Shown here piece by piece: positions 1 to 5,082 of a stretch of DNA of 5,082 nt. This DNA is from Acidobacteriota bacterium (GTDB lineage Bacteria; Acidobacteriota; Holophagae; Holophagales; Holophagaceae). A program made the position numbers and the translations under genes. The stretch spans positions 1 to 5,082 of the forward strand of contig JAJYBX010000185.1 of NCBI GenBank assembly GCA_021778785.1, given 5' to 3'. Below the pieces are notes generated by a model. The model was given only the letters and a program-made list of their open reading frames with translations. It did not search any database and was not told the DNA's origin. Each line of letters opens with the position of its first letter. The stretch's first letter is position 1.

Positions 1-292
1 CGGCCAGGCTCCCCGCGAGCAGCCGCGAAGCGGCCAGGCGCCGCCCCAGCCCGGGAGCGCCGAAGGTCAGGGCCCCCGCAAGGACGAGGCAGGCCCCCGC
101 GGGTGCCAGGGCCTGCGCCAGCGGGCCCACCCCCCGGCGTCCGGCCCAGCTCTCCAGGGCCATCCAGGCCAGGGCCCAGGCCAGGACCGCCAGGGCGAGC
201 AGGACGGATCCGCCGGAGAAGCCCTCCGCCAGGCTCCGGCGGGGCTGGTGGGGGCGGGATTCAGGGGCCGGGTCGGTCATCGGGGCTCGCAT
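1..292 (-). CDS. Unrecognised membrane protein, N-terminal part (runs off left edge)
   Basis: The minus frame starting with ATG at 292 stays open for 97 codons to the window edge, so the C-terminus is missing. The first 27 residues are polar and rich in Pro and Arg, as expected of a cytoplasmic tail. Hydrophobic stretches follow at about residues 28-46 and 58-77, with another beginning near 88, so this is the start of a multi-pass inner-membrane protein. I do not recognise the family. The start at 292 is preferred because a GGGGG run lies 8 nt upstream; an in-frame ATG at 280 (beginning MTDPAPES) has no comparable ribosome binding site. The gene starts 31 bp after the stop of the IspH-UbiA fusion on the same strand, so co-transcription is likely. 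That makes a role near isoprenoid or lipid metabolism possible but unproven. Codon use matches the neighbours. Confidence 0.6.
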   Translation of the reverse strand, partial: MRAPMTDPAPESRPHQPRRSLAEGFSGGSVLLALAVLAWALAWMALESWAGRRGVGPLAQALAPAGACLVLAGALTFGAPGLGRRLAASRLLAGSLA

Positions 293-323
293 GCGGTGAG
301 CCCCCAGTATGGCCCGGTGGCGT

Positions 324-2045
324 TCAGACCAGGGCGAGCAGGGCCACCAGGTAGAAGCTGAGGTCCACACTCAGTTCGAAGCGGTGGCGGCCGGTGGTGA
401 ACCGCTCGTGGTAGAGCCAGAGGTAGAGCATGGGGTAGCTGGCGCAGACCACCAGCACCAGGGCCACGGCCAGGGGGTGTCCTTCGGCCCGGCTGTGGAA
501 GGTGAGCCAGAGGGTGCCCGCGAGCAGGGTGCCCAGGAGCAGGGCCAGCACCGCCTTGGTGGCGCGCTTCCCCAGGAGGATCGGCAGCGTCTCCTTGCCC
601 ACGATCTGATCGTTCTGCATGTCGCGGATCTCGTAGATCACCGTGCGGACGAAGGCCAGCACCCCCACCAGGAAGAGGGCCGCGAAGGCGCGGAGGTCCC
701 AGACCCGGCCCTCCTGCCACACCGGCATGGCCACGGTGACGGTGGCCAGGGCCAGGGCCACCATCACGTCCTTGGAGCCGGGGATGGATCGCAGGCTCAT
801 CTGCAGCGGCCCCAGCCGGAAACGGCGCTTGTAGGCCGTTCCCACCAGGGAGGCGCCCACCACCACCAGGAGGGCCCTGGGCCCCAGGGTGGCCGCGATC
901 CCCAGGGCGAGGGCCATGGCCACGGTGCCGGAGGCCAGCAGGATCCGGCGATTGCGCTCCAGGAACCGGGCGCGGGCCGGTCCCTTGGCACCCAGGCCCA
1001 GGGGGTCCAGGAAGGGGCTGAAGAGGTACATGCCCAGCACGTAGGCGGCCGTGACCAGGGGGTAGCGCCAGGTGGGGACGAGGCCCAGCCACCTGTGCAC
1101 GCCCGCGGTCATGAGGGCCGCGCCCAGGGCCATGATCGACGAACTGCCGAAGGCGGCCTGGAGGAAGCTGCGCCACCGGCTGGGGCCGTCGCCCAGCTGC
1201 TCCAGCACGTCCACCACCTCGTCCACCAGCCAGGTGGGCGTGGAGGCGCCGGCCAGCACGCCCACGGTCTCGCTGCCCTTGAAGGCCGAGAGGTCCAGTT
1301 CGGCGGCGGTCTCCACGTACTGCACCGGCTTGCCGTAGTGGTGGGCCAGCTCGGCCAGGTGCTTGGTGTTGCTGGAGGCCTTGCCCCCCACGACGATCAC
1401 CGTGTCCACCGTGCGGGCCAGCTCCTTGGCCTCGTCCTGGCGCATCCAGGTGTCCTCGCAGATGGTGTTTTCGAAGATGGCCTCCCCCGATCGCTCCCGG
1501 ATGTAGTCCGTGATCTCGTGGTAGTCCTTCACCGTGAAGGTGGTCTGGGCCACCACCAGCACCTTCTCCAGCTGCTCGTCCGTGAGCGCCCGGGCCTCGG
1601 CCATGTTCGCGACGATGACGCTGCCGTGCTCGGCGAAGCTCCGGTGGGCCACGCTCTCCGCATGGCCGTGGCTGCCGAGGATCACCGTGAAGTAGCCCTT
1701 GGGGCTCCACTTCTTGATCTTGTGGTGGACCTTCGCCACCTCGGGGCAGGTGGCGTTGACGATCTTCACCTCCCCCTTCTTCTGCCGCTCCTTCAGCCCG
1801 CGCAGGTCCTGGATGGGGATGCCGTGGGCCCGGATCACCACCGTGCCGTTCTCCACCTGCTCCGGGTTCGCGGCCACGGCCACCCCCCGCCGGCCGATCA
1901 GCTCCAGGGCCTGGGGATTGTGGATGAGGGGGCCGAGGGTCTGCACCGTCCGGCCGTCGTTCCGGACCGAGGCCTCCAGCACCGCGTCCATGGCGCGCTT
2001 CACGCCCCAGCAGAAGCCCGCGGTCTTCGCGACGATGACTTTCAT
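324..2045 (-). CDS. ispH: IspH (HMBPP reductase) fused to a UbiA-like prenyltransferase domain
   Basis: The protein has 573 residues. Residues 1-285 are a full IspH, which reduces HMBPP to IPP and DMAPP in the last step of the MEP pathway. The three [4Fe-4S] cysteines are present: C12 (in AGFCWGV), C100 (in NATCPEV) and C196 (in NTICEDT). So are the substrate residues H42, H74, H128, E130, T168/T169, the S224-S225-N226 triad and S268. A linker of about 15 residues leads to residues 303-573, a membrane domain with about nine hydrophobic segments. Its sequence RDMQNDQIVGKETLP (D475, D479, G483) matches the second Asp-rich motif of UbiA prenyltransferases. The first motif is eroded: SPFLDPLGL (343-351) keeps only D347. 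The start at 2045 is chosen because homology begins exactly there and a GGGG run lies 6 nt upstream; the in-frame ATG at 2144 would add 33 unconserved residues and lies upstream of the likely promoter. IspH assignment is near certain, UbiA superfamily membership strong, and its substrate unknown. Confidence 0.93.
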   Translation of the reverse strand: MKVIVAKTAGFCWGVKRAMDAVLEASVRNDGRTVQTLGPLIHNPQALELIGRRGVAVAANPEQVENGTVVIRAHGIPIQDLRGLKERQKKGEVKIVNATCPEVAKVHHKIKKWSPKGYFTVILGSHGHAESVAHRSFAEHGSVIVANMAEARALTDEQLEKVLVVAQTTFTVKDYHEITDYIRERSGEAIFENTICEDTWMRQDEAKELARTVDTVIVVGGKASSNTKHLAELAHHYGKPVQYVETAAELDLSAFKGSETVGVLAGASTPTWLVDEVVDVLEQLGDGPSRWRSFLQAAFGSSSIMALGAALMTAGVHRWLGLVPTWRYPLVTAAYVLGMYLFSPFLDPLGLGAKGPARARFLERNRRILLASGTVAMALALGIAATLGPRALLVVVGASLVGTAYKRRFRLGPLQMSLRSIPGSKDVMVALALATVTVAMPVWQEGRVWDLRAFAALFLVGVLAFVRTVIYEIRDMQNDQIVGKETLPILLGKRATKAVLALLLGTLLAGTLWLTFHSRAEGHPLAVALVLVVCASYPMLYLWLYHERFTTGRHRFELSVDLSFYLVALLALV

Positions 2046-2057
2046 GGCAGCCCCAGA

Positions 2058-2080
2058 ATCCTGACCGGATTGGTCGGGAT
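2058..2080. promoter_or_regulatory. 23-bp dyad, candidate Rrf2/IscR-type operator
   Basis: The plus-strand arms are ATCCTGACC (2058-2066) and GGTCGGGAT (2072-2080), complementary at eight of nine positions, around the 5-nt centre GGATT. The CTGAC and GTCGG half-sites are spaced as in the E. coli IscR type 1 site (YYGAC, 7 nt, GTCRR); the outer positions match less well. The dyad lies between the ispH start codon and the candidate -10 box, over the expected transcription start, where a bound repressor would block initiation. IspH is an Fe-S enzyme, so Fe-S-responsive control is plausible. An RNA hairpin in the leader is the alternative reading. Confidence 0.35.
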
Positions 2081-2084
2081 ATTC

Positions 2085-2090
2085 ATCATA
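2085..2090 (-). promoter_or_regulatory. Candidate -10 box for ispH-ubiA
   Basis: Read on the minus strand, TATGAT matches the sigma-70 -10 consensus at five of six positions and sits in an AT-richer island of an otherwise very GC-rich spacer. A 17-bp spacing places the -35 at 2108-2113 (TTCCGC), which is a poor match, so the promoter may depend on an activator or be weak. Transcription would begin near 2078 and give a leader of about 33 nt before the ATG at 2045. This is inference from motif and position only. Confidence 0.45.
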
Positions 2091-2216
2091 GCGCCCCGGG
2101 ATGCCCTGCGGAAATGACCCCGCGACGCCCGCCGGCCCCCGCACGGCCCCGTGGGGGGTTTGTCAGGTACCCTAAACTGGCTGCGACAGGGGCCTTCCCC
2201 TGGCGCCTTCCCCTGC

Positions 2217-3380
2217 ATGAGCCCGATGCCCATCCCCGCCCACGCGGAACCCGTCCCCAGGTCCCGCATCCATGTCCTTGATTTCGCCCGTCTCGTGGCC
2301 ATCCTGCTGATGCTCCAGGGCCACACGATGGAAGCCTTCGTGGCCCCGGCCGCCATGGACTGGAACACCCCGCATTGGCAGATCTGGGGCGAGATCCGGG
2401 GCCTCACGGCCCCCCTGTTCCTCCTGGTCTCAGGCGCCGCCACGGTCCTCGCCACGCGGAGGAACCCCGAGGGCCGGATCCCGCTCCGCCAGTACCTCCA
2501 TCGGGTCCGCACCGCCCTCCTGGTCCTGGCCATCGGCTACCTCATGGTGTTCCCCGCCGCCCGCATCGCAGACCTCCGCTGGGTGTCCGCGGAGGGGTGG
2601 CGCACCTTCCTGCAGGTGAACATCCTCCAGCTGAACGGCGTCACGCTGCTGCTCCTGACCGGGCTCATGGCCCTGACCCGATCCGCACGCGCCCACGCCG
2701 CCTGGAGCCTGGCCCTGGGCCTCCTCATCCTCCTGGCGGCCCCGCTGGCCACCCGCCCGGACTGGTTCTCCCGCCTCCCCGAAGGGGCCGCTGCCTATCT
2801 CTCCTTCGCGCACGGCTCCCTGTTCCCCCTGTTTCCCGGGAGCGCCTTCATGTTCCTGGGCGTCGGGCTGGGAACGGTGCTCCTGGAGGCGCCCGAGGGC
2901 CAGCGGCTGCGGTGGTTCCGCCTCGCCGCCCTCGGGGCCGGCCTGGCAGCGCTGGCGCTGTCCCTGGCCGCGGGGGCGGTGCCCGCGAACCTGCTTCCCG
3001 CCCACGACGCCTACAAGGTCGGCTGGCCCTCCCTTTTCCATCGCCTGGGCTTCTCCCTGCTGGTGCTGGGAGCCCTCGCCGCCCTGGCGGAGGCCTGGCC
3101 CCGCTTCGTCCAGTCCCTCGCGCCCTTCGGACGGAAATCCCTCGCGATCTATGTCGTCCACATCGCCCTGATCTACGGCACGCCCTGGACTCCCGGCCTG
3201 ATGGGCCAGCCCCTCCATGCCCTCACCGCCGCCCAGGGCATCGGCCTGATCCCGCTCGTGGCCGCGACCACCTTCGGGCTCGTGCTCCTGTGGGACCGGA
3301 TCCGGAACCATTCGGAATCCGCCCGGACCTTCGCCCATCTCACCACGACCTTCGTCCTGGCCTACGTCCTGCTCTTCTGA
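2217..3380 (+). CDS. HGSNAT/DUF1624-like multi-pass membrane acyltransferase
   Basis: The protein has 387 residues and about 10-11 hydrophobic segments. The N-terminal pattern R-x-x-x-LD-x-x-R ending in GH (LDFAR at 21-25, H36) is shared by membrane acyltransferases of the DUF1624/heparan-alpha-glucosaminide N-acetyltransferase group. RGLTAPLFLLVSG (61-73), ILQLNGV (136-142), FPLFPGSAFMFLGVGLG (203-219) and GRKSLAIYVVHIALI (305-319, H315) occur in the order expected for that family. Such proteins move acyl groups across the inner membrane onto sugars or envelope polymers; the substrate here cannot be read. The start is uncertain: ATG 2217 and ATG 2226 both precede the conserved region and neither has a good Shine-Dalgarno, while GTG 2151 would add an unlikely 22-residue lead. 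The gene is divergent from ispH-ubiA and convergent with the outer-membrane gene, so it appears to be a single transcription unit. Confidence 0.8.
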   Translation: MSPMPIPAHAEPVPRSRIHVLDFARLVAILLMLQGHTMEAFVAPAAMDWNTPHWQIWGEIRGLTAPLFLLVSGAATVLATRRNPEGRIPLRQYLHRVRTALLVLAIGYLMVFPAARIADLRWVSAEGWRTFLQVNILQLNGVTLLLLTGLMALTRSARAHAAWSLALGLLILLAAPLATRPDWFSRLPEGAAAYLSFAHGSLFPLFPGSAFMFLGVGLGTVLLEAPEGQRLRWFRLAALGAGLAALALSLAAGAVPANLLPAHDAYKVGWPSLFHRLGFSLLVLGALAALAEAWPRFVQSLAPFGRKSLAIYVVHIALIYGTPWTPGLMGQPLHALTAAQGIGLIPLVAATTFGLVLLWDRIRNHSESARTFAHLTTTFVLAYVLLF

Positions 3381-3422
3381 GGAGGGGCCGCGGCCCCAGG
3401 CCGGGCCCCCCGGGTCACGCCG
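3381..3422. terminator. Convergent-gene gap with two GC hairpins
   Basis: The 42 bp between the two facing stop codons contain a perfect palindrome GGGGCCGCGGCCCC (3384-3397) and, right after it, a CCGGG/CCCGG hairpin with a 3-nt loop (3401-3413). Two adjacent strong hairpins between converging genes suggest shared transcription termination. Neither is followed by a T-run on either strand, so a classic Rho-independent terminator is not shown. In DNA this GC-rich such hairpins also arise easily by chance. Confidence 0.3.
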
Positions 3423-4058
3423 CTAGAACCGCCACCCCAAGCTCGTCTGGAGGGTGTTGGCGTCAAAGGTGCTGGCCACGCTGCTGACGACATAGCGGGC
3501 TTCGAGGTTCACGCGGCGGCCCAGCTGCACGCCCGCGCCGGCGGTGACGGCCAGCTTGGTGGTCCACAGGGAGGTGCGCTGTCCGGCGGTGGTCTGCTCC
3601 AGGTCCCAGCGCGCGCCGCCCAGGCCCGCCACCAGGTAGGCCTGACTCCAGCCCTGGTTCAGCTTGAACAGGTGGTCGAAGCTCAGGATGACGTTCTTCG
3701 CGTAGGTCCGGGTGCCCTGGGGGCCCACGGCGCCGCCCTCGGGGAAGGTGTTCCACTCCAGGCGCGTGCGGCTGGCGTTCCAGTCGCCATGGTCGTGGGT
3801 CCACTGCACGCCCAGCCCCAGGCCGGTGCGGCGGTCCAGGCTCTCCTTGAGGTCGCGCAGCGGCGCGACCGCCTGCACGTAGGCCCCGAACACCGAAGGG
3901 TGGTGGTGGAAGCGGAAGCGGACATGGCAGTCGGAGTCCTCCTTCGCAGGCTCGGCCACCGGCGCCTTGGCTTCGGGCCTCGGGGCGGCCTCCTGCGCGG
4001 CGAGGGCGGCGCCGGCGAAGGCCAGCGGAACCAGGTACAGGGATCGGGCGAGGGGCAT
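3423..4058 (-). CDS. Outer-membrane beta-barrel protein with signal peptide
   Basis: The protein has 211 residues. Residues 1-20 form a Sec signal peptide: Arg at 5, a hydrophobic core at 7-19 and an A-L-A site, with cleavage expected after A20. An Ala/Pro/Glu/Lys linker (21-40) follows. From about 45 to the end, alternating polar and hydrophobic strands separated by turns suggest a small barrel of about eight strands (for example 78-87, 97-103, 119-130, 138-148, 166-178, 183-193, 203-211). The chain ends in GWRF with a terminal Phe, the usual recognition signal for BAM-dependent insertion. The lone Cys (C44) is not in a lipobox. A strong AGGAG ribosome binding site (4064-4068) sits 5 nt before the ATG. 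It looks like a member of the broad OmpA-like/outer-membrane beta-barrel group, but I cannot name a specific family or ligand. A histidine triplet at 51-53 is unexplained. Confidence 0.8.
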   Translation of the reverse strand: MPLARSLYLVPLAFAGAALAAQEAAPRPEAKAPVAEPAKEDSDCHVRFRFHHHPSVFGAYVQAVAPLRDLKESLDRRTGLGLGVQWTHDHGDWNASRTRLEWNTFPEGGAVGPQGTRTYAKNVILSFDHLFKLNQGWSQAYLVAGLGGARWDLEQTTAGQRTSLWTTKLAVTAGAGVQLGRRVNLEARYVVSSVASTFDANTLQTSLGWRF

Positions 4059-4076
4059 GGCAGCTCCTGGGAAGAG

Positions 4077-4093
4077 GCTCGTTGCGGACGAGC
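4077..4093 (-). promoter_or_regulatory. Hairpin just upstream of the outer-membrane gene's ribosome binding site
   Basis: GCTCGT (4077-4082) and ACGAGC (4088-4093) are perfectly complementary around a 5-nt loop. The element ends 8 nt upstream of the AGGAG ribosome binding site of the outer-membrane barrel gene. In the transcript it would form a 6-bp stem-loop that leaves the binding site open, which could protect the 5' end or serve as a protein-binding site. No promoter matching known consensus was found nearby, so its place relative to the transcription start is unknown. Confidence 0.3.
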
Positions 4094-4148
4094 GATGCAG
4101 GGACTACGCAGGAGCCGTGCCGACGGTTGAGGCCCAGGAAGGATGGGC

Positions 4149-4203
4149 TTCCCCGACGCGCACAGCCGCTGGCAAGTCGCAGGCTGCCTCCCCTGTCGGG
4201 AAA
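4149..4203 (-). other. Long-range inverted repeat in the intergenic spacer (possible structured RNA)
   Basis: Read as RNA from the minus strand, UUUCCCGAC (4203-4195) can pair with GUCGGGGAA (4157-4149) over nine positions including one G-U pair. The 37 nt enclosed contain a nested CAGCC/GGCUG pairing (4186-4182 with 4167-4163). It starts 28 nt after the stop of the upstream acyltransferase gene and ends about 90 nt before the outer-membrane gene. It does not match any riboswitch consensus I know and has no T-run for intrinsic termination. It may be a 3' hairpin of the upstream transcript, a leader element of the downstream one, or chance. Confidence 0.3.
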
Positions 4204-4231
4204 CACCACACGGACCGGCGCAGCGGCGACC

Positions 4232-5082
4232 TCAGCCCGCCGCCACCGCCTCGGAATCCCGCGGCGGCTCCGCCCGCATCAGCCCTCGGCGGAGCCATCG
4301 CTCGGCGGGCAGGGAGAGGTACTGCGCCACCAGCCGGCCCAGCAGCCAGGAGGCCGCCACGGCGGGGACGTACCACAGGAAGCCCCATCGGAGGTCGGCG
4401 CCGGTGGCCCTGAAGAGGTGGACCACGGGCCAGGCCACGAACATGTGCGTGAGGTAGATCTCGTAGCTCCATCGGCCGAAGGAGCGCAGCCAGCCGGTGC
4501 CGGGCGGCGCCGGAAGGAGGTGGAAGCTGGCCAGCCAGTGGAAGGCGAGGACGAGGCCCGCCGCAGAGAGGGTGAGCAGGAGGATGCAGCCGTTCCCGAG
4601 GAGGGGCCAGAGCCGGTTCTCGAAGCCCAGCACCGCGATGAGCCCCGCCGCCCCGGCGCCACCGAGCAGCCATGCGGACCAGGGGCCCCGCGGGCGGAAC
4701 CGGTCCGCCGCCAGCGCGGCGAGCACCCCCATGGCGATGCCCGCCATGCCCGGAAGGTAGGCCTTCTCCTGCCAGACCTCGTTCCCCGCCAGGGCCGCCC
4801 GCGAGGCCGGCAGCGACAGGGCCAGGAGGAGCAGCGCGGGCACCAGGAACCGGGCCCGGCGCAGGCCCAGGCAGACCAAGGGGAAGCCCAGGTAGAAGAC
4901 CTCCTCGATGGAGAGGGACCAGAGCACGTCCCAGTTGCCGGGAAGGTAGCCGGTATGGCCCTCGTACCAGTTCAGGTGCAAGCCCAGGGCCGAGCCGATG
5001 GCCCCGGGGAGCGACTGTCCCGGCCGGCTGATGACGTAGTCCCGGGCTCCGGCCAGGTGCAGCAGGCTGAGCACACCCACGA
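4232..5082 (-). CDS. Acyltransferase 3 (OafA/YrhL-like) membrane protein, C-terminal part (runs off right edge)
   Basis: The frame is open from the TGA at 4232-4234 to the window edge, giving 282 full codons; the GTG at 5080 is an internal Val rather than a start. GNWDVLWSLSIEEVFYL (48-64 counted from that codon) is the hallmark loop of acyltransferase 3 proteins (SxSxEExFYL). FGRWSYEIYLTHMFV (about 201-215) is the matching C-terminal motif. About eight to nine hydrophobic segments are visible. The N-terminal helix with the catalytic LDxLRG...H motif should lie beyond 5082. These inner-membrane enzymes O-acylate (often O-acetylate) LPS O-antigen, exopolysaccharide, peptidoglycan or small glycosides; the substrate is not predictable here. 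The polar tail ends at the stop without a C-terminal SGNH domain. The gene is upstream of the outer-membrane barrel on the same strand with a 173-bp spacer, so co-transcription is possible but not obvious. Confidence 0.88.
   Translation of the reverse strand, partial: VGVLSLLHLAGARDYVISRPGQSLPGAIGSALGLHLNWYEGHTGYLPGNWDVLWSLSIEEVFYLGFPLVCLGLRRARFLVPALLLLALSLPASRAALAGNEVWQEKAYLPGMAGIAMGVLAALAADRFRPRGPWSAWLLGGAGAAGLIAVLGFENRLWPLLGNGCILLLTLSAAGLVLAFHWLASFHLLPAPPGTGWLRSFGRWSYEIYLTHMFVAWPVVHLFRATGADLRWGFLWYVPAVAASWLLGRLVAQYLSLPAERWLRRGLMRAEPPRDSEAVAAG

Noticed and set aside
277..1710. A 477-codon minus-strand frame overlapping ispH-ubiA in another register
   Set aside because: The product is a low-complexity Gly/Pro/Arg/His string, and the IspH-UbiA frame carries all the conserved motifs.
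309..2117. A 602-codon plus-strand frame running antisense to the whole ispH-ubiA gene
   Set aside because: Its translation is rich in Gly, His, Gln, Ala and Arg with no recognisable domain, and it mirrors a clearly conserved gene. Long antisense frames are expected at this GC content.
2136..2163. GC-rich hairpin (CACGG/CCGTG plus flanking C and G runs) followed by TTT on the plus strand, like an intrinsic terminator
   Set aside because: There is no plus-strand gene upstream for it to end, the T-run is only three bases, and such stems arise readily in this composition.
2160..2178. TTGTCA (2160-2165) and TAAACT (2173-2178) as a promoter for the HGSNAT-like gene
   Set aside because: The hexamers are only 7 bp apart, and no acceptable -10 lies 16-18 bp after TTGTCA, so they cannot work as a pair. 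TAAACT alone matches the -10 consensus at only four of six positions.
2042..2533. Minus frame of 163 codons whose stop overlaps the ispH start as ATGA; its last 15 codons (from ATG ATG at 2089) look like a leader peptide
   Set aside because: The long form is a shadow of the HGSNAT-like gene. The short form begins inside the candidate -10 box, upstream of the expected transcription start, so it would not be translated if that promoter is right.
2375..3487. A 370-codon plus frame and a 302-codon minus frame (2430-3338) over the HGSNAT-like gene
   Set aside because: Both are Pro/Arg/Gly-rich or Gln/Glu/Gly-rich shadows without hydrophobic segments or motifs, while the annotated frame encodes a coherent multi-pass protein.
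4059..4231. A known riboswitch class (c-di-GMP, cobalamin, SAH, TPP) in the spacer before the outer-membrane gene
   Set aside because: Isolated short matches were seen, but none of the ordered conserved cores of these classes is present.

Overview
This is a GC-rich (roughly 70%), densely coded bacterial window with strong G/C preference at third codon positions. It holds a MEP-pathway IspH enzyme, a signal-peptide-bearing outer-membrane barrel and two multi-pass acyltransferase-type proteins, so the cell is Gram-negative. An Acidobacteriota (Holophagae, Geothrix-like) or deltaproteobacterial/myxobacterial source would fit, but nothing here settles the taxon; this is an impression, not a search result.

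Layout. Bases 1-292 (minus) are the start of an unrecognised membrane protein that runs off the left edge. It sits 31 bp behind 324-2045 (minus), a 573-residue fusion of a complete IspH (HMBPP reductase, [4Fe-4S] enzyme) to a UbiA-like membrane prenyltransferase domain. The two probably form one operon. Bases 2046-2216 are a divergent intergenic region with a plausible -10 box for ispH and, just downstream of it, a 23-bp dyad resembling an Rrf2/IscR-type operator. Bases 2217-3380 (plus) encode an HGSNAT/DUF1624-like multi-pass acyltransferase. A 42-bp convergent gap with two GC hairpins follows. Bases 3423-4058 (minus) encode a 211-residue outer-membrane beta-barrel protein. Bases 4059-4231 are a spacer with a long-range inverted repeat and a small hairpin near the ribosome binding site. 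Bases 4232-5082 (minus) are the C-terminal part of an OafA-type acyltransferase 3 protein that runs off the right edge.

How the parts fit. The left operon concerns isoprenoid supply and probably prenyl transfer at the membrane. The right half is cell-envelope biology: two membrane acyltransferase-like proteins and an outer-membrane barrel. No mobile element, CRISPR array, tRNA or rRNA was seen. The most notable points are the IspH-UbiA fusion, the eroded first Asp-rich motif of its UbiA half, and the possible Fe-S-responsive operator in front of it.
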